The notes: generated from the letters alone by a model not told the origin. Positions 8,101 to 16,197 are shown, counted from the stretch's first letter. The stretch: 64,000 nucleotides of DNA from TK10-74A sp965217625 (GCA_965217625.1 OZ244557.1:434001-498000); one strand, 5' to 3'. Translations and numbers: made by a program.

Positions 8101-8198
8101 GTCGCCCCCAACGTTCCCCCGCACTGGCGCGTGACGCCCGGCGCTGGCACGGTGAAGCCATCGCCCGGCGACCGCGCGTGGCCTGAATAGGAGAATCC

Positions 8199-9149
8199 GT
8201 GGCCCCGACCCCCGCACCCGGCCCGCCCCACGCGCACGGCCCCCAGGGCGGCCCGCCCCCGCCCGCCGGTCCCCAGCCCATCGACGGCGTCCGCCACATC
8301 ATCGCCGTCGCCTCGAACAAGGGCGGCGTCGGCAAGTCCACCGTCGCCACCAACCTGGCCGTCGCCCTCGCCAAGCGCGGCGCCGCCGTCGGCCTGCTCG
8401 ACGCCGACATCACCGGTCCCAACCTGCCCACCATGTTCGGCCTGCCCGCCGGCTTCCAGGCCAACAGCGAGCAGGGGCTGCACCCCATCGAGCGCTACGG
8501 CGTCAAGCTCATCTCCATCGGCTTCCTGCTCCCGGCCGGCTCGCCCGTCGTCTGGCGCGGGCCGATGATCGGCAGCGGCGTCAAGCAGCTCCTGCGCGAC
8601 GTGCCCTGGGGCGAGCTCGACTACCTCATCGTCGACCTGCCGCCCGGCACCAGCGACGCCGCCATGTCCGCCGCCCAGGACGTGCCCATCGCCGGCGCCG
8701 TCATCGTCTCGACGCCCCAGCCCGTCGCGCTCGAAGACGCCGCCAAGGCCATCGCCATGTTCGAGAAGCTCACCGTGCCCGTGCTCGGCATCGTCGAGAA
8801 CATGTCCTACTTCATCACGCCCGACACCGGCCAGCGGGTCGAGATCTTCGGCCACGGCGGGGCCGAGGCCGCGGCCGAGGACCACGCCATCGACTTCCTC
8901 GGCGCGATCCCCCTCGCCACCGAGATCCGCGCCGGCGGCGACGAGGGACGCCCCGTCGTCGAGTTCCTGCCCGACGGCCCCGTCGCCGCCGCCTTCCGCG
9001 ACATCGCCGGGCGCGTCGCCGCCAAGGCCGCCGTGCTCGACCGCATGGCGCCGCCCGCCGCGCCCGCCCACACGCCGGCCGCCCATATGCCGGTCTCGGG
9101 CGGCCCGGGGCCGGCCGCACCCGCACCATCCGAGCGAAGCATCATCTGA
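8199..9149 (+). CDS. Mrp/NBP35-family ATP-binding protein lacking the CxxC
   Basis: 316 residues from a GTG with AGGAG five bases upstream. After a Pro/Gly/His-rich N-terminus (about 28 residues) comes the deviant Walker A SNKGGVGKST, then GLLDADITGPNLPTMFG, WRGPMIGSGVKQLL, YLIVDLPPGTSD and VENMSYF, all diagnostic of the Mrp/ApbC family of iron-sulfur carrier ATPases. In most members VENMSYF is followed by C-P-x-C, which binds the bridging Fe-S cluster; here it reads ITPDTGQ, so both cysteines are replaced. The usual N-terminal DUF59/MIP18 domain is also absent. Fe-S transfer is therefore uncertain and another chaperone-like ATPase role is possible. The NYN-domain gene follows 108 bases later. 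Confidence 0.88.
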   Translation: MAPTPAPGPPHAHGPQGGPPPPAGPQPIDGVRHIIAVASNKGGVGKSTVATNLAVALAKRGAAVGLLDADITGPNLPTMFGLPAGFQANSEQGLHPIERYGVKLISIGFLLPAGSPVVWRGPMIGSGVKQLLRDVPWGELDYLIVDLPPGTSDAAMSAAQDVPIAGAVIVSTPQPVALEDAAKAIAMFEKLTVPVLGIVENMSYFITPDTGQRVEIFGHGGAEAAAEDHAIDFLGAIPLATEIRAGGDEGRPVVEFLPDGPVAAAFRDIAGRVAAKAAVLDRMAPPAAPAHTPAAHMPVSGGPGPAAPAPSERSII

Positions 9150-9257
9150 TGACCGACTTCCGTGCCTCCACGATCGCCCCTCGCGGCCCGGCCCCCATGG
9201 CCGGCCCCTGCGACGGCGATCGTCGCGCACACCACACCAAGAAAGACCCAACACCTA

Positions 9258-10289
9258 ATGTCCCCATTCTTCCGTCGCCGCACGAGCGAAACGGACCCCG
9301 CTGAAGACGCCTCCCAGAACGGCGCCGCCTCGACCACCGAGCGCACGCCCGACACCGAGACGACCACCCCCGCCCGCAAGACCCCGGCCCGCAAGCGCGC
9401 CTCGCGCGCCCGCGCCGCCAAGGCCGCCCCCGCTCCCCCCGACGACGCCGGCGCCGCCGAGCCCGCCGCCCCCAGCCGCCGTCGCGGGACGCGCGGCGGT
9501 CGCGGACGCACCCGCGCCTCCACCGCCGACGCCGAGACCACCGAGACCGCCGCGGCCGAGCCCGCGGCCAAGCCCGCTCGCAAGCGCGCCCCGGCCCGCA
9601 AGCGCGCCGCCAAGGCCGCCCCCGCGCCCGCCCCTGCCGCCGACCCCGAGCCCGACCTCTCGACCGAGGCCGGCTTCGTCGCCCTCGTCCAGCGCCAGAC
9701 GGAACTGCTCGAGCAGCAGACCCGGCTGCTGCAGTCGCTCGTCGCGGGCCAGGGCGCCGCGGACGCGCCCGGCGCCGCCGGCGAGATCGGCATCAAGCCG
9801 CGCATGGCGCTGTTCGTCGACGTGCCCAACATCCTCTACGCCGCCGAGCGCTCGGGCGTCACCGTCGATTGGGAGAAGATCCAGGCCTTCCTCGGCCGCG
9901 GCCGCACGCTCGTGCGCTCCATCGCCTACGCGCCCATCTCCGACGACCCCGACGCGCGCCGCGAGATGGAGCGCTTCGTGCTGCCCTTCCTCGACAAGGA
10001 CTACCGCATCGTCACCAAACCGCTGAAGCGCTTCTCGGGCGGCAGCGTCAAGGCCAACTTCGACGTCGAGCTGGCGATCGACATCCTCACCATGGCCGAC
10101 CGGCTCGACGTCATCGGCCTCATCTCCGGCGACGGCGACTTCCGCCGTCTCGTCGAGATCGTCAGCGCCCGCGGCGTCCGCGTCGAGGTGGTGGCGTTCG
10201 GCCACAGCACCTCGAAGGACATCCGCGAGGTCGCCGATCGCTACATCGACATCGCGGCGTACGTCCCGGAGTTGTGCGAGTCGAAGTAG
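9258..10289 (+). CDS. NYN/LabA-like (PIN-fold) domain protein with basic disordered N-terminus
   Basis: 343 residues from the ATG at 9258. Residues 1-135 are low-complexity and Ala/Lys/Arg-rich (blocks such as PARKRAPARKRAAKAAP and RRRGTRGGRGRTR) and look like a nucleic-acid-binding tail. A short helix (VQRQTELLEQQTRLLQ, about 144-159) may self-associate. Residues 180-335 form a NYN domain: ALFVDVPNI (D188, N191), ANFDVELAIDIL (D269, D275) and LISGDGDFRRLVE (D292, D294), the acidic set of PIN-fold nucleases. NYN proteins are predicted RNases. No strong ribosome site precedes the start, and an upstream in-frame ATG at 9162 is less protein-like. Confidence 0.82.
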   Translation: MSPFFRRRTSETDPAEDASQNGAASTTERTPDTETTTPARKTPARKRASRARAAKAAPAPPDDAGAAEPAAPSRRRGTRGGRGRTRASTADAETTETAAAEPAAKPARKRAPARKRAAKAAPAPAPAADPEPDLSTEAGFVALVQRQTELLEQQTRLLQSLVAGQGAADAPGAAGEIGIKPRMALFVDVPNILYAAERSGVTVDWEKIQAFLGRGRTLVRSIAYAPISDDPDARREMERFVLPFLDKDYRIVTKPLKRFSGGSVKANFDVELAIDILTMADRLDVIGLISGDGDFRRLVEIVSARGVRVEVVAFGHSTSKDIREVADRYIDIAAYVPELCESK

Positions 10290-10321
10290 GGCGGGGCTCG
10301 AACGAAACTGGTGATCCAGCG

Positions 10322-11641
10322 ATGCCCGACAACCCCCCGAACTTCGAGAACCGCACGCTCTTCCACGGCGACAACCTGCCCTTCCTGCGCGCGATGAACA
10401 CCGGCAGCGTCCACCTGATCGCCACGGACCCGCCGTTCAACAAGGGGCGCGACTTCCACGCCACGCCCGACAGCCTCGCGCGCGGGGCGAAGTTCCAGGA
10501 CCGCTGGAGTTGGGCTGACGACGTCGAGGGGGAGTGGGTGGACCAGATCACCGACGACTGGCCGCACGTGATGAACGTGATCAACGGATCGAAGGAGTCC
10601 TACGGCGAGGACATGGGCGCGTTCCTCTGCTTCATGGGCGTGCGTCTGCTGGAGATGCAGCGTGTGCTGCGCGACGACGGCAGCATCTACCTGCACTGCG
10701 ACCCCACCGCCAGCCACTACCTCAAAGAGCTGATGGACGCGGTATTCGGACGGCGCAACTTCCGGAACGAAATCGTCTGGTGCTACACGGGGCCGGGCAA
10801 TACTCCGCGCTGGTTCCCGCGTAAGCACGACGTGATCCTCTTCTACGTGAAGTCTCCGGTGGCGTCGTTCCACCGGGACGCGGTGCGCATCCCGTACAAG
10901 CAGTTGAATACACAACACCAGGAAGCTGGTGGTGGCGGTATCGGCGGCAGTCTGACAGCCGATACTGTCGACGAATATCGAGACCGCGGCAAGGTGCCCG
11001 AGGATTACTGGCTAGAGGATAGAGACGGGATGACACCGGTCGGGCGCTTGGTGCGGGAGCGCACTGGATACCCGACCCAGAAACCCACTTCGCTCTACGA
11101 GCGCATGATCAAGGCGTCCTCGCAGCCGGGGGACATGGTGCTGGATCCGTTCTGCGGATGCGCCACCACGCCCGTGGCTGCCGAGCGGCTGGACCGCCAG
11201 TGGGTGGGCATTGACCTCTGGGACGGCGCAGTCAACATCGTGCGGCAGCGGATAGAGGACAGCCGACAACTGCTGACCGACATCCCCACGATCCACTATG
11301 AGACGACCCCGCCGGTGCGCACCGACGGCGGGGGCGAAGCCGCGCCGTTCATTCAGGTCACCGAGCGTTACGCGGAGCCGGAAGGCCCGCGCATGAGCCG
11401 CGCTCAGATGTATGAGCACCTGCTGGCCCAGTACGGCCAGCGCTGCCAGGGCTGTGATCGCACGTTCGACGACTCCCGCTACCTGGAGCTCGACCACAAC
11501 ACCCCGCGCAGCGATGGCGGCCTGAACCACATCACGAACCGCGTCCTGCTCTGCAGTCCCTGCAACCGGCTCAAGGCCCACCGCTTCACGCTGTCGGGCC
11601 TGCGGGAGCAGAATCGGAAGCTGGGATACATGGCGAAGTAG
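10322..11641 (+). CDS. DNA methyltransferase fused to an HNH nuclease domain
   Basis: 439 residues. Residues 1-320 are an amino-methyltransferase of beta order: catalytic ATDPPFN (36-39) first, a target-recognition region, GYPTQKP (249-255), then the SAM motif LDPFCGCATTP (274-284). Residues 358-439 are an HNH/McrA-type nuclease with zinc cysteines CQGC (375-378) and CSPC (411-414) around ELDHNTPRSDGG and N402. One chain could both modify and cut DNA, or the HNH part may only help recognition. Such fusions fit a one-protein restriction-modification design. It starts 32 bases after the NYN gene with a weak ribosome site. GC falls after this gene, where an accessory patch continues. Confidence 0.9.
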   Translation: MPDNPPNFENRTLFHGDNLPFLRAMNTGSVHLIATDPPFNKGRDFHATPDSLARGAKFQDRWSWADDVEGEWVDQITDDWPHVMNVINGSKESYGEDMGAFLCFMGVRLLEMQRVLRDDGSIYLHCDPTASHYLKELMDAVFGRRNFRNEIVWCYTGPGNTPRWFPRKHDVILFYVKSPVASFHRDAVRIPYKQLNTQHQEAGGGGIGGSLTADTVDEYRDRGKVPEDYWLEDRDGMTPVGRLVRERTGYPTQKPTSLYERMIKASSQPGDMVLDPFCGCATTPVAAERLDRQWVGIDLWDGAVNIVRQRIEDSRQLLTDIPTIHYETTPPVRTDGGGEAAPFIQVTERYAEPEGPRMSRAQMYEHLLAQYGQRCQGCDRTFDDSRYLELDHNTPRSDGGLNHITNRVLLCSPCNRLKAHRFTLSGLREQNRKLGYMAK

Positions 11642-11803
11642 GGGACTGCATGCAATAGCAGACGGGCGGTCTGGACGGGGCCGGTCGGGAACCGCCTGTG
11701 CTACGGGGATCTGACGGCTTCGGTCGTTTGAGCACGTCCTGGCCCAGCCGCTCCGGCGTGGTCGGGCTGCGGAGGTCAATCGGATTGGGCATACGGCTTT
11801 CTC

Positions 11804-11833
11804 TTGGGGTTGCGTTGTCTACTGAGATACCCT
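11804..11833 (+). promoter_or_regulatory. Candidate promoter of the 11859 gene
   Basis: TTGGGG (11804-11809), an 18-base spacer and TACCCT (11828-11833) end 25 bases before an ATG that has its own ribosome site. Confidence 0.4.
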
Positions 11834-11858
11834 AGCCTCCTGCGTCAGGAGCACTGGT

Positions 11859-12116
11859 ATGGACGACCCAACACCGTGGGAGTTACTCCGGCCATTTGGG
11901 GCTCGGCTTGTTCCGCGTCCTGACTCCGAGGTGCTGGAACTCCATCTTGCCTGCGATCTAATCGAGCACGGATCCAACCCGCAGACTCTTGCAGAGCCAC
12001 CACAGCCCGTGACGGTCCTGCGGAGCATTGTTCTGCCCCCAGCAGTGGCCAGAATCCTTGCCGATGCCTTGCTGGATGGGAAACACTTCGAGACGTCATC
12101 CTTCGATACCTCGTGA
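11859..12116 (+). CDS. Small unknown protein (85 residues)
   Basis: MDDPTPWELLRPFGARL... with AGGAG seven bases before the ATG and a plausible promoter upstream. The middle and end (EVLELHLACDLIEHG ... VTVLRSIVLPPAVARILADAL) faintly recall DUF3467-type proteins, in which a beta-strand is followed by a helix that ends in an ALxxAL-like run; this is only an impression. Base composition is lower in GC than the flanking housekeeping genes, as for the next gene. It lies between the methylase-HNH fusion and the NDT-like protein and may belong to the same acquired patch. Confidence 0.6.
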   Translation: MDDPTPWELLRPFGARLVPRPDSEVLELHLACDLIEHGSNPQTLAEPPQPVTVLRSIVLPPAVARILADALLDGKHFETSSFDTS

Positions 12117-12295
12117 CAACAAGCCGCAATGATTGTGGCCTGTCTTGTCTGGCGAGTGGGCTGAGCACTGTTCTCTCATTCACTGTCTACTACCCGATGT
12201 GATCCCCGCGAAGTAGGCAGTAGTACGAATATCCGGTAACATGGCTACTCGGATGCGCACCAGTTACTTCACGAGCCGAGGGAAGGATAACCACC

Positions 12296-13426
12296 ATGGC
12301 TTCACCGCAGAGCGAGCAGAATGCGGATCGCCCACCCGAGCGCCCTGGATTCCAGAAGAGCGTCTTTGTGGCAATCCCAAGTGGAGAGCCGTTCGATTCC
12401 GTGTACACGGATTTGATCGAGAAGCCGCTAACGGATGCAGGGTTCCAGGTCGTCCGGGCGCAAGACCTCGTCACAGCACGGGATATCATTGCCGACATCG
12501 TTGAAGGGATTCAGCGTGCAGACATCGTAGTCGCTGACCTGACAGACTTGAACCCGAATGTGTTCTACGAGGTCGGGCTTGCGCACGCTCGCACAAAGCC
12601 AGTTGTGCTGCTTACACAGGACATAGACGAGGTGCCGTTCGATCTGCGCCAATATCGTGTCATTCAGTACGGGGTTGACTACCGCAAGTTCCAACACGGT
12701 GTGGAGCAGCTGAGCGATACTGTCTCCCGCGTAGCCGCAGACCCTCGTCTTGCACGCGGGCCTTTTTCTGACTTCAGTACGCTCCGGAGTGAGCAAGCTC
12801 CCCCCGAGGCTGCACCGGAACGAAAAGGCGGAACTGATGACGACGACGATCTAGGACTCGTCGACTATCAAGCACAGGTTCTCGATGCGTTTGAAGGTGC
12901 CGTACCAATCATCGAACGGGTAGGCGAGACGATGAAGTCACTGACGGCGAGGACCACTCGGCTGAGCAATGATATGCAGAAGGCGAAAGGCCCGGGTGGC
13001 GACACGGATCCTCGCAGACTCAGGACAATCCTACGAGCTGCGGCCCGAGACTTCGAAGCGCACACTTCGGAACTGCGAGACGAGCGAATTCAGTACGAGG
13101 CCCGTATCACGCCAGTGGAAGACAACCTTGAGCGGCTGATCGAGAAGATACTCGAACGCGACGTAGATGGCGGCGATGATATCCTCGACAGCTTGGACTC
13201 GCTGAGGGAGACCCGGGGGATGGTCGAGAGCGCCCGAGTCAGCTGTGGCACACTAGCTGCCACCATATCGGAACTGCCATCCTTGGAGCGGCGTTTCAAC
13301 CGAAGCCTTCGCACCCTTAGCGAAGAGGTCATCAAGCTCGGGGACGTCTACGAATCAACTGTACGGTTCTTCGATCGCGGCTTCGCAGTAATGGAGCGTC
13401 GATCCCAGGACGCCCCCGCCGATTAG
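12296..13426 (+). CDS. Nucleoside-deoxyribosyltransferase-like (TIR-like) domain protein with coiled-coil tail
   Basis: 376 residues. Residues 20-140 form a Rossmann-type domain: SVFVAIPSGEPFDSVYTDLIEKPL, an ADIVVADLT strand and the hallmark NPNVFYEVGLAHA (86-98), then KPVVLLTQ. This is the pattern of the nucleoside 2-deoxyribosyltransferase-like/TIR-like superfamily, whose members cleave glycosidic bonds of nucleosides or NAD and are common sensors or effectors of anti-phage systems. An acidic linker (DDDDDLG near 180) leads to about 190 residues of helical, coiled-coil-rich sequence. The catalytic Glu would be the one in FYEVG. No partner kinase, cyclase or Thoeris gene is adjacent. AAGGA precedes the start. 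GC is lower than average. Substrate is unknown. Confidence 0.72.
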   Translation: MASPQSEQNADRPPERPGFQKSVFVAIPSGEPFDSVYTDLIEKPLTDAGFQVVRAQDLVTARDIIADIVEGIQRADIVVADLTDLNPNVFYEVGLAHARTKPVVLLTQDIDEVPFDLRQYRVIQYGVDYRKFQHGVEQLSDTVSRVAADPRLARGPFSDFSTLRSEQAPPEAAPERKGGTDDDDDLGLVDYQAQVLDAFEGAVPIIERVGETMKSLTARTTRLSNDMQKAKGPGGDTDPRRLRTILRAAARDFEAHTSELRDERIQYEARITPVEDNLERLIEKILERDVDGGDDILDSLDSLRETRGMVESARVSCGTLAATISELPSLERRFNRSLRTLSEEVIKLGDVYESTVRFFDRGFAVMERRSQDAPAD

Positions 13427-13519
13427 CTGCGTTCGACCGCCATCATCTCCCCCCGCAGGGCTGCGATGCGACGCCCCACATGGGGGGTCACATGAGGGGT
13501 GACCACGGACGCCGCGCCG

Positions 13520-13717
13520 CTACAACTTGTCGCGACGCGAGGCGCTGAACGCTACGGCCACGGCGACCCCCGTTGCGATGGCGGCGACGATCACCACGTG
13601 GATGGCGGTGTCGACCCCGATGCCGTCGCCGACGGCGTCGTATATGACCTTGCCGATACTTGCGCCGACGCCACCCGCGATGACCCAGGCGTAGCGCGAC
13701 CTCACGTTTGCACCCAT
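13520..13717 (-). CDS. Small glycine-rich membrane protein
   Basis: 65 residues, MGANVRSRYAWVIAGG..., with two hydrophobic stretches (about 10-25 and 36-55) and a basic tail (SRRDKL). GAGAGG lies five bases before the ATG. Function unknown. It converges on the NDT-like gene. Confidence 0.6.
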   Translation of the reverse strand: MGANVRSRYAWVIAGGVGASIGKVIYDAVGDGIGVDTAIHVVIVAAIATGVAVAVAFSASRRDKL

Positions 13718-13790
13718 GACCGACCGCCTCTCGCGCGCAATATGACGCAGTGCCCTGGCGGAATCAACGCCGCCTCTCCCGCCCGACCCC

Positions 13791-14633
13791 CTACTCCCCG
13801 ACGCCCGCCCAGCGACGCACGCCGCCCTCCTCGACGACGCGGCCCAGGCCGGGGAACGGGAAGTGGTTCGTCGCCAGCAGCAGGCCCTCGGCCAGCGAGC
13901 GGTCCCACAGCGCTCGCCGCGTGCGGCGCGCCAGCGGCATGTCGACGTCGGCGCCGATGCACCAGTCGGGCTGGGCCACCTGGACCGGCGAGTGCGCCGC
14001 GTCGCCGATCAGCAGCGCCGACTCCCCGGCGCTCGACACCATCAGCGAGACGTGGCCCGGCGTGTGTCCCGGCGTCGGGACCGTCACGACCTCCGGCGTC
14101 AGCGCCTGCTCGCCGTCGGCCAGCTCCCACAGCCCCGCCGCCGTGATCGGGTCGAGGCCGCGCGCGCGGTCGGGCTCGGCCCCCGTCGCGCCGTCCGCCC
14201 AGTAGTCCCACTCCGTCTGCTGCGCCACGTGGCGCGCGTTGGGGAAGAGCGGCGTCGGCGCGCCGTCGCGGTCGACCGTGTTCCAGCCGGTGTGGTCGAA
14301 GTGGAGGTGGGTGAACGCGACGACGTCGACCTCCTCCGGCGGCACGCCCGCCTCGGCCAGCAGCGACGGCAGCGCCGGCTCGACCCCCAGCGGCGCCTCG
14401 ACCGGGCGGCCGCCCATGCCCGTGTCGACCAGGATCGTGCGGCCGGCGCTGCGGATCAGCCACGGCGTGATGCTCACCGTCAGTTCGTCGGCGTCGGTCA
14501 GCAGGTCGCGGTAGGGCTCCAGCGACGTCCCCGCCGCCTCCGGGAAGAAGTCGGTCAGCTTGGGGCGCAGGTACGTGTCCTGCAGCGCCACCAGCTCCAC
14601 GTTGCCCACCGACGCTCGATGCACTCTGCTCAT
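13791..14633 (-). CDS. MBL-fold metallo-hydrolase (paralogue A)
   Basis: 280 residues. Metallo-beta-lactamase-fold ligands in order: TILVDTGMG, FTHLHFDHTGW (HxHxDH), TPGHTPGH, IGDAAH and a C-terminal NHFPFPGLGRV. This layout matches the quorum-lactonase/AttM-like or general MBL hydrolase group; two metals would hydrolyse an ester or lactone, substrate unknown. A close paralogue lies at 14928-15782 on the same strand, sharing the start (VELVALQDTYLRP versus TEVIALQDTWSRL) and the end (NHFPFPGLGRVVEE). The pair probably arose by tandem duplication with a small membrane-protein gene between them on the other strand. Confidence 0.88.
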   Translation of the reverse strand: MSRVHRASVGNVELVALQDTYLRPKLTDFFPEAAGTSLEPYRDLLTDADELTVSITPWLIRSAGRTILVDTGMGGRPVEAPLGVEPALPSLLAEAGVPPEEVDVVAFTHLHFDHTGWNTVDRDGAPTPLFPNARHVAQQTEWDYWADGATGAEPDRARGLDPITAAGLWELADGEQALTPEVVTVPTPGHTPGHVSLMVSSAGESALLIGDAAHSPVQVAQPDWCIGADVDMPLARRTRRALWDRSLAEGLLLATNHFPFPGLGRVVEEGGVRRWAGVGE

Positions 14634-14758
14634 CGCGACCCTCCTTCGGCCATCGCTGCGGCCGGCCCCGCGATCCTAACCGATCTCCCGCCTCGCGCCG
14701 CTACCTCCCGCGCCTTATCATTACCCCGTCGTCCCCCACGGTTAGCGGCGGAGGTCTG

Positions 14759-14926
14759 ATGCCCCAGCACGCGATCACCCATGCCGGCCTCGATGCCGAT
14801 CAGCCGCGCCGAGAGACCGCCTTCGCCGCGGCCCTCGTCCAGATCGAGCGCCGCATGTACGCCGCCGTCGCGCTCTCGACCGCGATCACCATCGGCGCGC
14901 TCGGGCTCATCATCGCCCTGACCTGA
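14759..14926 (+). CDS. Tiny single-pass membrane protein
   Basis: 55 residues: MPQHAITHAGLDADQPRRE..., then a helix and one transmembrane segment (STAITIGALGLIIAL) ending at the stop. GGAGGT is three bases before the ATG. It lies between the two MBL-fold genes on the opposite strand; its stop is one base from the paralogue's stop. Function unknown. Confidence 0.6.
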   Translation: MPQHAITHAGLDADQPRRETAFAAALVQIERRMYAAVALSTAITIGALGLIIALT

Positions 14927-14927
14927 G

Positions 14928-15782
14928 CTACCCGTCGCCCGCCCGCGCCTCCCAGCGCCGCACGCCGTCCTCCTCGACGACCCGTCCCAGCCCCGGGAAC
15001 GGGAAGTGGTTCGACGCCACCAGCGCCCCCTCCCGCGCCGACCGATCCCACAGCATGCGCCGCGACGCCCGCGCCCGCTCGGGGTCGAGGTCGGCGCCGG
15101 CGCACCAGTGCGCCTCCGTCACCTGCATCGGCGAGTGCGCCGCGTCGCCCAGGAACAACACCGACTGCCCCGGCGCCGTCAGCAGGAACGACACGTGGCC
15201 CGGCGTGTGGCCCGGCGTCGGCACCGTCACCACCTCGCGCGTCACCGCGTGCTCCCCCTCCACGAAGTCAACCAGCCCCCGCTCCAGCAGCGGGTCGAGC
15301 ACCGCCGCCCGGTCGGGCGCGGCCATCGGGTCGGCCTCCGCGCTGGCCCAGTAGTCCCACTCGCGCTGCTGCACGATGTGGCGCGCGTTGGGGAACAGTG
15401 GCGCCAGCCCGTCGTCCCGCTCGACCGTGTTCCAGCCCACGTGGTCGTAGTGCAGATGCGTGAACACCACCGTGTCGAGCTCGTCGGCGCGCACCCCTGC
15501 CGCGGCCAGCACCGTCGGCAGCGACGCCTCCTCGCGCACCGGCAGCGGCCCCGGCCGGAAGCCGACGCCCGTGTCGACCAGGATCGTCCGGCCCCCGCTC
15601 GCGATCAGCCAGGCCGTGTGGCTCAGCGCCATCCGCCCGCCGTCCATCAGGTGCTCCCCGTAGCGCCCGAACGCCGCCGGATCGGCGTCGGGGAAGAAGT
15701 AGTCGGGCCGCAGCCGCGACCACGTGTCCTGCAGCGCGATCACCTCCGTGTTGCCGAACGTCCACTTCTGGAACTGGCCCAT
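14928..15782 (-). CDS. MBL-fold metallo-hydrolase (paralogue B)
   Basis: 284 residues from the ATG at 15782, six bases after GGAGG, chosen over longer in-frame starts. Motifs: TILVDTGVG, FTHLHYDHVGW, VTVPTPGHTPGHVSF, FLGDAAHSPMQV, ASNHFPFPGLGRVVEEDGVRRW. It is a clear paralogue of the 13791-14633 product along its full length. The reaction is probably ester or lactone hydrolysis with a dinuclear metal site; the substrate cannot be told. Nothing in the surroundings suggests a pathway. Confidence 0.88.
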   Translation of the reverse strand: MGQFQKWTFGNTEVIALQDTWSRLRPDYFFPDADPAAFGRYGEHLMDGGRMALSHTAWLIASGGRTILVDTGVGFRPGPLPVREEASLPTVLAAAGVRADELDTVVFTHLHYDHVGWNTVERDDGLAPLFPNARHIVQQREWDYWASAEADPMAAPDRAAVLDPLLERGLVDFVEGEHAVTREVVTVPTPGHTPGHVSFLLTAPGQSVLFLGDAAHSPMQVTEAHWCAGADLDPERARASRRMLWDRSAREGALVASNHFPFPGLGRVVEEDGVRRWEARAGDG

Positions 15783-15900
15783 CGTCGTCCTCCGTCTCTT
15801 GGCTGCGCCGGTCGCGAAGCCTAGCACCCGGCGTCGCGGGGGTCGGCCCGCGCACGCGCAGCCGCGCGACAGCCGTCGGTGGGAGGTGGTGGGGGAGGGT

Positions 15901-16022
15901 CGGTTGGGTTAAAAAAATGGGGCCCCGTGCGTTCCGGGGCCCGAGTGCCAGCGGACCGACCGTATTCGGCCCATGCCTACTGACCGGACCGGCCTGGCTG
16001 ATCCCATCCTAGCAGCATCGAG
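15901..16022 (-). repeat. Terminator-bearing direct repeat, copy 1
   Basis: Begins CGGTTGGGTTAAAAAAATGG and ends CATCCTAGCAGCATCGAG on the plus strand. Nearly the same sequence recurs 152-154 bases downstream. Conserved parts are the hairpin, CATTCGGCCCATGCCTACT-like centre and the TAGCAGCATCGAG end. Confidence 0.85.
15911..15942 (-). terminator. Intrinsic terminator in repeat copy 1
   Basis: GGGCCCCG (15920-15927) pairs with CGGGGCCC (15935-15942). Read on the minus strand the stem is followed by seven T residues (15917-15911). Confidence 0.8.
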
Positions 16023-16052
16023 TGGGGAGCGGGGCCCGTGAGGGGCGAGGGG

Positions 16053-16176
16053 CGGTTGGGTTAAAGAAATAGGGCCCCGTGCGTTCCGGGGCCCCGAGTG
16101 ACCAGCGGATCGGCCGCATTCGGCCCATGCCTACTAGCCGGTCCGGTCTGGCTGATCCGATCCTAGCAGCATCGAG
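16053..16176 (-). repeat. Terminator-bearing direct repeat, copy 2
   Basis: Second copy of the element. On the minus strand TTGCGA near 16187-16192, then 18 bases, then TAGGAT could serve as a promoter reading through the copy to its own terminator, as expected of a small RNA gene of about 100 nucleotides; copy 1 lacks the -35. It also lies just downstream of the DUF3800 gene, so plain termination is the simpler reading. Confidence 0.6.
16063..16094 (-). terminator. Intrinsic terminator in repeat copy 2
   Basis: GGGCCCCG (16072-16079) pairs with CGGGGCCC (16087-16094); on the minus strand it is followed by a T-rich TATTTCTTT run. About 100 bases after the DUF3800 stop. Confidence 0.75.
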
Positions 16177-16197
16177 CCCGAGGTCGCAAGCCTCCCG

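Larger units (their letters stand above)
7773..8198. other. Intergenic region before mrp
   Basis: No convincing gene is seen in these 426 bases. They hold a candidate plus-strand promoter (7902-7931) and one copy of the dispersed GATGGAG palindrome (8054-8100). Short open frames here lack ribosome sites. Confidence 0.6.
15783..16197. other. Gene-free region with two tandem repeats
   Basis: No open frame of interest is seen. The 415 bases are mostly two direct repeats of about 123 bases (15901-16022 and 16053-16176), each with a hairpin that would terminate minus-strand transcription. Confidence 0.7.

Noticed and set aside
11586..11792. A 68-codon minus-strand frame beginning MPNPIDLRSPTTPE
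   Set aside because: It overlaps the methylase-HNH gene end, is Pro/Ser-rich, and its upstream purine run is badly spaced; not enough to call a gene.
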